Positions 22,040-33,550 of a DNA stretch of 64,000 nt are shown here, one piece after another. The DNA is from Oegoconia quadripuncta (Eukaryota; Arthropoda; Insecta; Lepidoptera; Autostichidae): the NCBI GenBank assembly GCA_949316235.1, contig OX438754.1, positions 310,001 to 374,000 on the forward strand. Direction: 5' to 3'. The notes under the pieces are model-generated. The model made no database searches. It was not told where the DNA came from and saw nothing but the letters and a program-made list of their open reading frames with translations. Numbering within the stretch: the stretch's first letter is position 1; every line of letters begins with the position of its first letter. The position numbers and the translations under genes are program-made.

Positions 22040-22980
22040 TCAATTAATAAATATAGTCTTAAACTCTTAGTATCAGACGTGCTAAAAACCTAACACATAT
22101 ATTTTTAAAGGACTTTAGAAAAGAACAAAAGAGGTTTGAAATATGGTTTGGGGAACTTTGAAATTATATACTGGCAACATTAACCACATGCATTCTCACG
22201 CATGGAAACAAGATGCTAGGCCAAAGAAAAATTGTTTTTTCTTTTCAGAGTCGTCCGTCGCTCGCTCGCTGTTGCTGTTATCCCCATGGACGTAACAGTT
22301 TGATTGTTACGTCCATGGTTATCCCTACTTAAATTATAACCTCACAGTCAAAAATGTCAGTTGTCAGTTGTCACTTGTCTATTTTTTTTTTTTTTTTGGA
22401 AAGAATTTAGTTTTTATATACGAGTAGTTTGTGAGCCAAAATGTTTTCTGAGAGCGATATTTTCAAATATTTCTTATAACTATACTAAGGTTCCAAAAAT
22501 TCTTTTGAATAGCTAAGTTGATAGTCTTTAGTACCGGCTTTTTTTAGGTGTACCTTTTATTAGGTGACAAAACACTGGCCCAAAAATGCGGATGTCTTTT
22601 CCACGTAAACAGTACGCACTCATCTGAATTTTTAACTTTGGTGCTGACTGCTGAAGTTACTTCCTACCATGCTTGTGTCACATTTGTGTGTAATACATGT
22701 ACTGTACCGGTAGTGACATTTCGCAAGCCATGGGTGATGGTTGTCCTAATGCAGAGCGGGCCAGGGTTTATGGGAGTCGTGCGACGCGGCTGTTAGCGAC
22801 CAAGTTGGCATTACTAGCAGTAATACTATTTTTCTACTTTCATGACGTAAATTTCTTCATATGAAACAAATAATGTTTTAAATGCCACATGTGTAGTGTA
22901 ATGTTTCATAACAGTAAGTCATTACAATACACTTTTAAACTTAAAAGTACAAAATTTTAAATAGTTGAATTTTCTGACAT
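22040..22980 (+). other. Intron sequence with a palindromic insert
   Basis: Unassigned apart from the 22284-22318 hairpin. An 82-codon frame at 22548-22796 has no supporting context. Confidence 0.4.
22284..22318. repeat. 14-bp perfect hairpin bordered by 8-bp direct repeats
   Basis: Stem CCATGGACGTAACA (22284-22297) pairs exactly with 22305-22318 around a 7-base loop. GTTATCCC occurs directly repeated at 22277-22284 and 22318-22325, so a 33-bp palindrome looks inserted into an 8-bp duplicated target. Confidence 0.85.
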
Positions 22981-23236
22981 AATAATAAATAAATATCCTT
23001 AAACATACACACAGCGCCATCTAGTTCCACAGTAAGCAACTATAGGCTTGTGTTGTGGATACCAGATGGTTGATATACTACATACATTTTTTTTTGTGAA
23101 TAAATAGATACTTATTAAAAATGAAAACATCCATAACTCGGTTACACATTTCCGTATTCATCAGACAAACATATGCCCCTAGCGAGGTTCAAACCCGCAA
23201 CCTTTTGGTATAGTGGTCAGAGTTGCTAACCACTAC
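22981..23236 (-). mobile_element. SINE-B, full length
   Basis: AATAATAAATAAATATCC tail, CAGCGCCATCTAGTTCCACA block and head with B-box complement altered to AGGTTCAAACCC, which would weaken transcription by RNA polymerase III. Confidence 0.85.
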
Positions 23237-24284
23237 ATTTTTAAAGATATCCAAAAGATATCCAGCAGGCTTGCGTAGCGTATTGCTGTGTGACTTGTGA
23301 AAAGAAGAAAAAGACTATTCCAAGCTATTATGTGTATATTTTCCATACTGGAGCAGGGGGTTAAAATACAACCAACCAATAAACATGTACGAGAATATTG
23401 AGTCAAGGAGTTGGATTACTCCTTAGGTTATGTCTGCTGTGTGACGTATCGTGTGGTGACGAGCGCCGTGACGCGACGCACCGAGAGATGGCTCTGGAAG
23501 TGTTGAAGTGCTCTTGTGCAACCGGGGCGCACGCGCAGTTAATAGTGCAGCGATGGGAACAATCTCTTGATATCACACGGCGATATAAGGCTGCATTATA
23601 CAAACAATTATTGAAGTGAAGACAAGGAAAACTAAAATCTTTTTATCAGATTGAACAGGGTTATATTTTGCGTGTATCTAATTTATGTATGTGGCATTAT
23701 TGTTAATTTAATCCTATATGGTACGGGAATAACCCAATATTCACGTCACAGTCAAAGTAATGTAAATCTCTTACACTAAAATTCATTTACCAATTATGTT
23801 AGTTTTTAATTTAATAACATCAAACACATTTAAAATTCCATTTGTCCCACTACCAACTCTCTGGTTCCAGCAGAATACCAGTGTTTTGCCCGCCTCGGGC
23901 AAATCCATACACTGAGCTGTAGCCTTTTTGTATACTGCGGCACACACATAATATTTGATCTTTCTGTACTTGTGTTTTATTGTTTTAGTTGGATCTTTCA
24001 TACGTAACATTATTAAGTGTGTGTACATACATAGATTACAATTAAATGCTTATCTTCTTACTATCTTGTCCCCTTCCTTCTTCTTCTTAGCGAGTCGATG
24101 GCAAAAGCATCAAATTCTTGAGGACCAGAATGTGGCCACGCGTACAGCATTGCCTGTAGCATCGTAGAGGTCCTGTAACTTACAAGGCAGCATAGAAGAT
24201 GCATTGTCCCCTCGTACCACCCAAACGGTTGGATAGATTTTAAATAATGAGGTTAAAGCTAGCTCCGACTTGATAGTTTAAGGG
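23237..24284 (+). other. Intron sequence, nothing assigned
   Basis: GC-rich patch at about 23400-23615 carries overlapping frames on both strands (73 and 66 codons) with no domain. At 24085-24160 a short segment (CATCAAATTCTTGAGGACCA) resembles the complement of 14970-15005. No gene called. Confidence 0.4.
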
Positions 24285-24712
24285 TCGTATTAATAAATCG
24301 ATCTGGAGATTGAGATCGCCTCTCAGTCTTAATACATTTTTTTATACTCATATTAAGCGCCAACTTAACAACCGCCTCCGTGGCTCAATGTAAACAACCC
24401 AGTGGGGTACATGTTTAAGTACTCGGTTTGGTTGGTGGTAGGGCATTTTAAATGTCCGCCTCGCTAGCTACCACCATTATCTAAATCTGCTGCCAACCAG
24501 CAATGTTAATAGCATTGTTGTGTTCCGGTTGTCAGAGATAAGATAGCCAGTCCCCCAAGTGTGTTAGGGTTTTCGGGTCAGTACGCTTCCACCTTCGGCC
24601 TCATCTTCACTTAACATCAGGTGGGATTGAGGTCAAGTACCAACCCGTTATGCATAAAAAAAAAGGTTATCTCAATCTTGAGAACGGTTTATTAATTCTG
24701 GCGTAAACGTCA
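24285..24712. mobile_element. MITE-6 split by a nested SINE-A
   Basis: Left part has GTCGTATTAATAAATCGATC and GAGATTGAGAT (24285-24370); right part has ATCTCAATCTTGAGAACGGT and TTATTAATTC (24665-24712). The ends are inverted repeats, as in the uninterrupted copy at 59286-59436. Confidence 0.75.
24371..24664 (+). mobile_element. SINE-A with its B-box deleted
   Basis: The head ACCGCCTCCGTGGCTCAATG jumps directly to CCCAGTGGGGTACATG, so the B-box and about 37 surrounding bases are missing. The body and poly-A tail are complete. Confidence 0.9.
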
Positions 24713-24733
24713 TATGACAGGATATATCACGAT

Positions 24734-24990
24734 GACGACGTCTGTTTGGTGTAGTGGTTAAAAATTCTGACTGCTATACCAAAAGGTCGCGGGTTCGAAT
24801 CCCGCTAGGGGCATATGTTTGTATGTTGAATCCAGAGTTATGGATGTTTTTCATTTAGATATGTGTTTATTGACAAAAAATGTATTTGTGTAGCTTATCA
24901 ACCATCTGGTATTTATAATACAAGCCTAGTTGCTTAGTGTGGAACTAGATGGCGCTGTGTGTAAGTGCAAAGATATTTATTTATTATTAA
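24734..24990 (+). mobile_element. SINE-B, full length
   Basis: Head TTTGGTGTAGTGGTTAAAAA, intact B-box GGTTCGAATCC, then CTAGTTGCTTAGTGTGGAAC and a TTATTTATTATT tail. Confidence 0.92.
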
Positions 24991-25574
24991 GGTACTGTTT
25001 CATGCGGCAAAGTCAACATGACAGCATAATACTTAATACTCTCAGCCCTAGGTCAAATTGGTGCATAGCTGAAGTATAAACAGATGAAAGTAAAGATATC
25101 GGTCAGCAATCAGTCACTCATCGACGGAATGTCGCAACCGTTAATGGCGGCTGTCTGCGCCCGCGCCGCTAGTGCGGTGGTGTGGTCCTTGCGCAGATTC
25201 CACATTATTTTAATGGTCCGTTGCGTTGGCACATCGCTATTATGGTGCCCACTTGTGATCGTGACGGCAGGGGTGGTCACTTTAAGGTCGTGTCTTTGCA
25301 ATCCCTGAATAGGTTAGGGCCGTGCATTATGTGTGATACGATTTTTATTATTGAATTTTGGAGGAATGGCGTGAAGGTCGCATTTATTCCATTATTTTCT
25401 TCTTGCTACTTTAAAATCTCATATGAGCATCAAGTTAAAGTAGAAGGTAGTTAAGCTCCATTTCTGTGCTTCATAAATGAATTTTTCTTTTGTTCCACTT
25501 TTTGTAAAAAATCACTCTTTTCACTCTCTGCTCTCCTAGATACTGTAGTTAAACTATTAATTCATTAATAACAA

Positions 25575-25697
25575 ATATTTCAAGCACGTACTAAGCAAAG
25601 TTTGTGCTTTGGATACCAGATAACCGATAAGCATACATAAATATTAATATAAACATCTATGACTCTGGAATAAATATGTTTGTATTCATCACACACA
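25575..25697 (-). mobile_element. SINE-C 3' fragment
   Basis: Related to SINE-C body by GGATACCAGATAACCGATAA and AAACATCTATGACTCTGGAA in reverse orientation; abuts the next SINE-A. Confidence 0.65.
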
Positions 25698-25704
25698 CAT
25701 TTCA

Positions 25705-26010
25705 ACCGCCTCTGTGGCTGAATGTAAACAACATTGGGTTTACGATTCGGAGGTCGCGGGTTCGATCCCCAGCGGGGTACATGTTTAAGTACTCGGTTTG
25801 GTTGGTGGTAGGGCATTTTAAAATGTTCGCCTGGCTAGCTACCACCATCTTATCTAAATCTGCCGCCAAGCAGCAATGTTAATAGCATTGTTGTGTTCCG
25901 GTTGTCAGAGATAAGATAGCCAGTCCCTCAAATGTGTTGGGGTTTCCGGGTCAGTACCCTTCCACCTTCGACCTCATCTTCACTTAACATCAGGTGTGAT
26001 TGAGGTCAAC
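25705..26010 (+). mobile_element. SINE-A, lacking its 3' tail
   Basis: ACCGCCTCTGTGGCTGAATG head, intact B-box and body to TGATTGAGGTCAAC, where homology stops without poly-A. Confidence 0.9.
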
Positions 26011-27218
26011 CTCTAAAAAACCTCTATTGTGTCTGGTTCAGTGTGACCTGTGACGCCTACAGACCTAACATGCAGCTTGTCCTAGTTTAGGCATCAGTCT
26101 TCACATCTGTGAATTTTGTAAAATATCTAAAAGAAAATGTGATGAGACCAAGCTCATAGCTCACAGAGTGAACAGGCAAAACGATATACGTTATTGCCCG
26201 AAAAAGGATGATACTGTACACATTCCAAGCCAACTTTATGAAGAGCTATATCTAGTACTCTTTCTGTAATCGACGATTTATAACGCAAAAAAAAAAATAG
26301 GAAATACATCGCATCATATTTATGCAAGTGTGCAATCGTATAGCACTTGTGTAATAAAATGTATATAGATGATGTAAGCGTTTCTAATAAATATACTAAG
26401 CGATTTATAGTTGCGGTCTTAGCCCACGACCAACTTTTTGTAGGACCGATAATCGAGCCGATTTTTTCGTCTATACTTTTTATCACCGATATTGTGACCG
26501 ATTTTTTGTAGGACGTGGGCGTTGAAATATTGCAATCAGTACGTTCCACTTTTCTTCTACAAAAAATCGGTCACCGTTTGTCGGCCGTTCGGCTTAAAGC
26601 TAAATACCTTCGAAATCGCTTAACTGATTTTCATCATACAAGGCTAAGAACTGTCCCCTCGTTTAGTTTTTAATATCAAATACCGCACTGAAAGTCAAAG
26701 GACAAAGTCTGGACACACTCAGCTCAGTCATACACGTAACAACCTCAGACACGCGGGCCGCAGTTCGTACGACCTGCGGGGACCATTGACACAGTTCGAG
26801 CGTAAAGAGCGATACCCGATCGCCGAGTCATCAAGGATGGAGACTGTCCACTCGAGGCTCTATTATGGATTATTAAAAGCGTTAATGGATAGTGAACTAC
26901 ACTTAATATAATATTTATTGTTATGACTGCTTTAGAGACTTGTCCATTAACGTGTTAATATAACATTAATTAGTGTTACTAATTAGTTTCTCTAGATACA
27001 CTTGAAACTTTTAAGAGATCACATATTACAGGACCGGTTATGTAATGTCTTGCTAATAATCTTAAATTGGTATAAAATAAAATGAAATTTCAAAATCCTC
27101 GCACATTGTCATTGTCATAATTTAGTCATAATTTTCATTACACGTCAATTGAATAATAATAAATCATTTATTTTCAGACAACTAAGATAGATACTTACCT
27201 TGCAGACTATATCTTGTT
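26011..27218 (+). other. Intron sequence with an 18-bp inverted repeat
   Basis: GTGACCGATTTTTTGTAG at 26494-26511 pairs exactly with 26557-26574. Similar CCGATTTTTTC words at 26414-26470 suggest a decayed MITE. The 26740-26830 stretch is GC-rich and unassigned. No gene called. Confidence 0.4.
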
Positions 27219-27389
27219 TTAATATTTTGGCACGGGTCGTTGTGCCTTCTGGCGTACTATTTTGCAGTCTTCCTTTATGATCAGTGATATTCGAGCCACA
27301 AACGTTTTAAAATGAACGTAGTGGCTGCAATCCAGTGAATCCACCCTCACACGGTACTTCGTCTTCGGCTGGATGTAGCCTACCACATT
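27219..27389 (-). CDS. Candidate terminal exon on the minus strand, unknown protein
   Basis: On the minus strand TTTTTTTTCATTCTTAG ends exactly at 27390, a strong acceptor, and is followed by 56 open codons to TAA (27219-27221). The reading frame is closed by that same TAG, so it opens only if spliced. The peptide contains GYIQPKTKYRVRVDSLDCSH and two further Cys; the P-x-T-x-Y-x-V-x-V pattern recalls the F-strand of fibronectin type III domains, but this is weak. Twenty-two bases after the stop there is CAAG|GTAAGT, which would be a 3' UTR intron. No upstream exon was found. It sits antisense in ChT intron 6. Confidence 0.3.
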   Translation of the reverse strand, partial: NVVGYIQPKTKYRVRVDSLDCSHYVHFKTFVARISLIIKEDCKIVRQKAQRPVPKY

Positions 27390-27587
27390 CTAAGAATGAA
27401 AAAAAAATGTGAATAACATGTAAAATTAGCCAATGTCATAGGTACCTATAATGTAACAAAAATATGTCGATATAATGTCAATATTACAATAATTCAAATT
27501 GTAGGTATACAATATATTTGTAACTAATAATGTCAGTTGCTTGAAAAATAATAATTATTCAATCATAATAAACTATAACAAATTAGG

Positions 27588-27747
27588 CAATGGTGTCGAT
27601 TCGGATGTACACCAACTAAACTAAACTAAACTAACAGTTTTGGAGTGGTGCCGTCGCATCGTACTGTTCCAGGGAGAAAGAAACAATACTACTTTAAAAC
27701 TGGTTTTAGTTTAGTTTAGTTAGTGTACATCCGAATCGACACCATTG
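27588..27747. mobile_element. MITE-4 foldback element
   Basis: Arms CAATGGTGTCGATTCGGATG (left) and its complement at the right pair over about 42 bp with few mismatches. The core contains CTACTTTAAAACTGGTTTTA, shared with the 140-bp tandem units at 46157-46575. Confidence 0.85.
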
Positions 27748-28146
27748 TCAGTGTTAAAGCAAATAATAATAGAGTAAATCAATCATTATGCCAATTTGAG
27801 TGTCATTGTATGGTGAGCTTCTAAAGTCTAGTTGAGATCTATGGAATCTCGCCCCGTTATCATGTTTTATCTTATATACACTTAGATTTATCAGGTATTC
27901 CTGCAGTTCTCTTCCCTTCCGTACCTTACAAATTTACAAGAAATCCTAATGTCTTTCTTATTTTTTCTCATTAATCAAAAATCTCTTTCATTTCCATTGT
28001 TATTTGAGAGTTATCTCCACATCTTCTGAGAAATGAAGGGGAACACAGATAAGGGTTTTGTTCGTAAAAGAATCACATTTATTCCTTCATTTGCTGTAGA
28101 CATTCTTCAATAATACGACCATAAAGATATGTCTAAGCGATTAAAA

Positions 28147-28275
28147 GAGTCATGGATGTTTATATAAATATTTATGTATGTTTATCCGTTATGTAGTATC
28201 CATAGTACAAGCTTTACTTAGTTTGGGACTAGATGATTGGTGTAAGTGTCCGACATATTTATTATTATTATTATC
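28147..28275 (+). mobile_element. SINE-C 3' part
   Basis: From GTCATGGATGTTTATATAAA to GACTAGATGATTGGTGTAAG and a TTATTATTATTATT tail. Matches 62780-62930. Confidence 0.8.
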
Positions 28276-29888
28276 TACCTCAGTCTTCATTTTATTTTGT
28301 GATATTAGTTACGTCACCGAAATGATATTGCGGGGAAAAGGTTACTACACTAAAGCACTTGTGAAAATAAACCTATATCCTTATTATAATTCTTGTTATA
28401 ACAGGGTTTCGTTAGAAAATTCAAACGAAAGCTTATCGGCTAATTGAATATTAATCTATTTCCCTATCCAGTATCAGTGCATCAATAGATGAGGAGGGTC
28501 TCCGGCGTGGGATCCGTATTGATTATGATTTATGTTACTGGGAAATTGGAGAGTTCAATCCGCCCTGAGCTCTTCACTTAGGTGGTATCTCGGAGTAAGA
28601 CTTACTGGATCAAGAAATCTTTTAGGTTTGATAGATTTAGGTACCTACATCTATCAAACATACAGCTGTATACATACGAACATAAGATAGAATTTGTTAC
28701 CTCTCTTAATGAAATGTTGAGATTTTTCATTGTAATTACGTAGAAGTAGATAGATATAAAGTATCATTTGCTTATCGAAAAAATCTACACATCTCGTGCC
28801 ATTCACGACCATCGGGTACATTTAAAATTAATTAAAAAGAAAAAAAAATAGTTTTCTAGATATAAAAGATGTAGTTGGAAAAAAATAGACAATTTCACTT
28901 TTTGAATTTGATAAAAAAAAGTCCACCATCTTGTAGCCCTAGCCGTTACACATCTTTGGAACCCTCAACCACTCGCTAGCCCCAAAACACGCGACACCAG
29001 ACATTACACTCAGCGAAAATGGGGGGCTATAGTTACTGAAGCGATCGAACGAAAGTACATTTTCAATGTTAAAATTGTTTTGAGCTGTTTGTTTGGTCTA
29101 GCGTCCTCTCAAGTTATGCAATTGAAAAGGAAGCAAAATTAGGTCACCTATCATTAGATTAAAGCTGGTTTGATCTTATAAAAAGCTATAGTAGTAAATC
29201 ATTCTCCGTTCCCTTTGTGCAAAGGTCAATGTATATTGCTCTCTCATGACCCTGTACGTACACATCACTTATACAGTTAAATTATGACTTTAGGCTTACA
29301 GTACTTTATTAAATGTAATTTGTGTTTCTCTTGACTTTACCTATTTTTGTAAATATTTAAGAAAGAAAGAAAGAAAAGTATTTATAGCCAACAAATACAG
29401 AAAATTTCGTAAGGTATATTTTCCTTATATAAATGTATGTATTTGTGGCAAAGGGATTGGGCGTCAGCATTTGCTGCCAATATGTCTTATGGCAATTGAC
29501 AGCGCTGGTTTTCAGCGCAACCCCTCGATTTTTGAATTTCGAATCGAATTTCGAATTATTATTTTAGTCGGAATTGAAGTTCATATTTTTTTTATTAAAT
29601 CATAGATTTATAAGGCTAAGATATGGTTGCGCGAACAAATCTGTTTCGCGCTTTTCTTAGTACATAAAACAGCGCCATCTCTTAGAATCCTCGAGAACTA
29701 ATAGGACTGCTGGGATTAAATGGGCAAAGCCAAAAACATTTTTTTAGTCTGTGCTAACACTTGGGTGCATGATAAAAGTACAATATTTATTAAAATATGA
29801 GTTTTACGAGTAATATACTTAAAAGATATTCGCATGTTATTTGATCACATTCCTGCGGAAAGTGATGCATTTTTTTACTAAATAAATC
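28276..29888 (+). other. Intron sequence, nothing recognised
   Basis: Mostly AT-rich, with a (GAAA)n run at 29357-29377 and an unassigned GC-richer patch near 28925-29035. No exon or repeat family identified. Confidence 0.45.
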
Positions 29889-30265
29889 AGCATTTTTTTT
29901 TTTTTAATATGAGAGGGCGGCAAACGAGCATGCGGGTCACCTGATGGAAAGCAATCACCGCCGCCCATGTGCACCCGCAACACCAAAAGGGTCACAGATG
30001 CGTTGCCGGCCTTTGAGGAAGGTGTCCACCCCAGAATAAGTAGGGCAGCCTGAGCGATGAGGGATTCTCCAGCAGTGCTGGTACCCTCCTGGGGTACTAA
30101 CTCTTTAAATACCGCTACCATTCTGGAGAGAGACTGGAAGGTGGGCCTCCGGCGCCCTCGCTCACCGGACGAAGCGCAGTGGCAAAATGCCACTACTCAG
30201 ACGTCGGTCTTCTGCGAGAGGGTGGTACTTCCCCGGTCGAGCCGGCCCATTCATGCTGCAAGCTA
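29889..30265 (-). mobile_element. LINE-Z tail, GC-rich, with poly-A
   Basis: Poly-T at 29890-29905, then GAGAGGGCGGCAAACGAGCA, GGTCACCTGATGGAAAGCAA and CGTTGCCGGCCTTTGAGGAA. Copies lie at 33343-33527, 44336-44548 and 55361-55437. This is a very common lepidopteran dispersed repeat; its LINE nature is inferred from poly-A and 5' truncation. Confidence 0.75.
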
Positions 30266-30604
30266 ATAGCTTACAGCGTGGCTCTACCACTACAAAATAC
30301 GACATAAATATTTGTATGCCTATACTGGTTGATAATAATAATATTAATACATGTGTAATTGGTGTAATTCCTAAAACCTTAAGCAAAAGCCTCAATACCC
30401 TACATATCGAAACTTATATTATAGAAACATTGCAATAAACCACAATTCTAAATACATGCCGCATTGCTAGGAAATGTTTAACGTCTGCAACCATAAATGA
30501 CAATCGCGTACCATTACTCGATTATTCCTTATCATGCTTGGATACGGCCCGTATGAGAAGGTAATACCCTCAAAAGAGGAAAAGATAAGAATTTAAACCA
30601 ATAT

Positions 30605-30642
30605 AATAATAATAAATAAATATTTCGGACACTAAGTAATCT
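30605..30642 (-). mobile_element. SINE-C tail fragment
   Basis: AATAATAATAAATAAATATT followed by TCGGACACTAAG, the reverse complement of the SINE-C 3' end. Confidence 0.6.
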
Positions 30643-30649
30643 TTACCAA

Positions 30650-30905
30650 GTTATATTTTGTGCAAACGTGGAAAAAAATACCTTGACTATCTAGATGATA
30701 AGAGTATGGACATGAATCGCCCGGAGATATCAGTATTATTATTTTCTTTATTCTTTGTCGAATCATAAAGTGTAAAAATATTTATTTAAAAATTGCAACC
30801 TCTGAGTTTCTTGCTCGTTCTACACTAAGGAGACTGTCTTGTGAATGACCGCTAATTGTATTTTCAAATGTCATTTTTATAAATTACGATTTTTTTTATA
30901 TATTT
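30650..30905 (+). mobile_element. LINE-J tail
   Basis: GACTATCTAGATGATAAGAG and GGACATGAATCGCCCGG (end of ORF), then GAGTTTCTTGCTCGTTCTAC in the 3' UTR. Confidence 0.8.
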
Positions 30906-31403
30906 TGGCTTTAATACACACGGAAAGTAGAGAAATGGCTGGAAATATAATGAACATTACATCATTACTCGCCGAATCATCAAAAAGTTCATTCTCCATT
31001 TGAGTCAAATTGGACCAATAGAGCCCCCGTGGGAGTGGGATTGTCCAGCAAAGTTCGGGACGGTACAGCCTTGAAGGTTCGGTTCTGTTGCAAAATTGCC
31101 AATCGCAATCACTTTTGAATTAAATGTGACAATTCCAATTAACTGTTATTAAACGTTTTATTGCTTGAGATGACTATTCACGTTTGCATTGCTTAAATTT
31201 GTAATACTAATAGATAATAATATATGTAATGTGGCGACGGTCCAAGGAGAATGCTTGGAATCGTGTGGTGTGATGCTGGCCGTGGTTAACGGCGCGTTGT
31301 TTTAAAAAGAAATGCATTTAAAATGTGGAAGAGATATTGATTCGGGAGATCGATAATTTTTTATAATAAACTACGAGTATGTGATCCGTTATAAAAAACC
31401 TTA

Positions 31404-31983
31404 ACCGCCTCCGTGGCTCAAAGTAAACAACATAAGGTTTACGAATCGGAGGTCGCGGGTTCGATCCCCAGCGGGGTACAATACAATACAATACAATACA
31501 AATACACTTTATTGTACAAAAGGAGAACATACATTTTACAAAACACAATACTGATAAGAGTACAATATTAGGCGGCCTTATCACTAAAAGCGATCTCTTC
31601 CAGGCAACCTTTGGGTGTAGGAGTATAACTTTATAGAACAGGCAGGTTGTGCAAAATACGGATGCAGATATGAAATACCTACATAATCAATTACTTATTT
31701 AATAAACAAAAACTAATGTATATTATATACATGTTTAGTACTCGGTTTGGTTGGTGGTAGGGCATTTTAAATGTCCGCCTGGCTAGCTACCACCATCTTA
31801 TCTAAATCTGCCGCCAAACAGCAATGTTCACAGCTTTAGTTGTGTTCCGGTTGTCAGAGATAAGATAGCCAGTTCCCCAAATATTTGGGTCTCCGGGTCA
31901 GTACGCTTCCACCTTCGACCTCATATTCACTTAACATCAGGTGTGATTGAGGTCAAGTGTTAACCTGTTGTGTATAAAAAAAA
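31404..31983 (+). mobile_element. SINE-A split by a LINE-N insertion
   Basis: Head and B-box at 31404-31480 stop at GCGGGGTACA; the body resumes at TACATGTTTAGTACTCGG near 31727 and runs to a poly-A at 31976-31983. The SINE is otherwise complete. Confidence 0.9.
31481..31727 (-). mobile_element. LINE-N tail nested in SINE-A
   Basis: Begins with ATACAATACAATACAATACA, passes into CACTTTATTGTACAAAAG and contains GCGATCTCTTCCAGGCAACC, similar to 37528-37540 in the LINE-N copy inside Foldback-X. The short repeated site TACA flanks it. Confidence 0.75.
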
Positions 31984-32093
31984 GAAATAAACAGAAGTTA
32001 ATATGTGCAGCACAGCCTTTATCATTGACACCCGTGTTACCGTACTTAGTGTTTTATTTAGCTTGAAAAATGGTACAATAAATTAATACATTA

Positions 32094-32976
32094 ATACAGG
32101 GTGAATTTGAATTCGTGTAATTCTCATTAGCTGGTGACGCCGCCCCTGATTAGGAACACTTACTCGAGGAACCATATTCGAATTCGATCAAAAAATTTTC
32201 GATTATCTAATCAAAGCAAACCATTCTGAAACCATCTTTAATATGGAAATCCAACAATTTTTGGCTGGTGACTCCACTGGGATGGGATGATATGGGAGTG
32301 CCCGAGATGGACAGAGGAGCGTAAACTCATGTTATCAAAATTAAATGCGAATAGCCATCCAGTGTACTACGGGGATCTGGTTGCAAATCGTGATAGCTTC
32401 CGTGCTTTTAAGTCTTTCTGCCATTCGTATTACTGGCATTACTACACTAAGTAGATTAGCTACTTACCAAGAACTCACTGCGTCCCTTGGCTCCGTCCGT
32501 GGTGTATTCTATACTCATTAGGGACTGAGCCTCACTCAGTCCCCTTTACCCATTTAATTTTAACCTCATACGAGGGTTTTCTCCTTTTCTCTGGCTACAC
32601 TCCCATTTGTAAAGGGTAAGGAGGAAATAATTTTATTTTTCCTTCTTAAAACCCCTTTTTCTTCTTCTTAAATAAATTTGGGGCCCAAGGTAGCGTAAAG
32701 TCTTTTCTCGTGACACGCTTACCTTCAGTAGGCGACGTTCAGTTGTACCGCTGTTGATCCTGGTTACAGGAGTTGCAGTGGGAGGGGAACTTTCTACTAG
32801 AAACCATAGCCGAATTCAGCCGTTTTGGACTTCCATACTAAAGGTGGTTTAAGAATGGCTTACTTTGTATGGGTAATCGAAAATTTTTGATCGAATTCGA
32901 CAATGGTTCCTAGTGGAAACTTGTTTGTAATCAGAAGTGGAGTCATCAGAAATTACACGAATATATCACCCTGTAT
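32094..32976. mobile_element. MITE-2 foldback element carrying an R1-like LINE tail
   Basis: Left arm ATACAGGGTGAATTTGAATT (32094 to about 32275) and right arm (about 32798-32976) are inverted. A compact copy without the insert is at 63696-63961. About 520 bp of foreign sequence lies between the arms. Confidence 0.75.
32276..32797 (+). mobile_element. R1-clade-like LINE C-terminal end
   Basis: Encodes CPRWTEERKLMLSKLNANSH, then DSFRAFKSFCHSYYWHYYTK and a stop. A Cys-Pro-x-Trp-x-x-x-Arg zinc-knuckle followed by W/F-K-x-F-C near the ORF end is typical of R1/TRAS/SART-type LINEs. A 3' UTR of about 330 bp follows. Confidence 0.65.
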
Positions 32977-32998
32977 ATTAATGGAATCACACCTTTCA

Positions 32999-33187
32999 CC
33001 AGTGTGCGGAGTTTTGCCTCGTTTTTAACTTTACCATCGCGTTCGCGTTTTCACCAAAAATATCTATCAAAAAAATCGTTTTGCATACTATCCGCTAGAG
33101 GCGCTGCACATTTCTCCATACAAATCGTCACGTGAACGTGAACGCGGTAGTAAAGATAAGTCGAAACAAAACTCACACTTCGCCCTC
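32999..33187. mobile_element. MITE-3 foldback copy 2
   Basis: CAGTGTGCGGAGTTTTGCCTC on the left and AACAAAACTCACACTTCGCC on the right flank the TATCCGCTAGAGGCGCTG core. Confidence 0.8.
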
Positions 33188-33342
33188 ACAAGCTGGCACG
33201 TAAAATATCTATGAGTTTACAGGTAATGCAATACAATATTAAAGATACAGAGATACATAATGACATAGAACAATTTCACACAGAGCATCGACAGAATGTC
33301 TGGTCATACAAGACAGTTAAATATTAATAATTGAATATTGAA

Positions 33343-33527
33343 TATTAGTGCTGGAGAATCCCTCCCTGAGCATCGCTCAGGCTGCCCTACTTATTCTGTG
33401 TTGGACACCTTCCTCAAAGGCCGGCAACGCATCTGTGACCCTTTTGGTGTTGCGGGTGTCCATGGGCGGCGGTGATTGCTTTCCATCAGGTGACCCGCAT
33501 GCTCGTTTGCCGCCCTCTCATATAAAA
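33343..33527 (+). mobile_element. LINE-Z tail
   Basis: From TGCTGGAGAATCCCTCCCTG to TTGCCGCCCTCTCATATAAA. A (TA)n run follows at 33528-33550. Confidence 0.78.
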
Positions 33528-33550
33528 ATATATATATATATATATATATA

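Noticed and set aside
28178..28447. 89-codon plus-strand frame
   Set aside because: The first 30 codons are SINE-C sequence and the rest is AT-rich without features.
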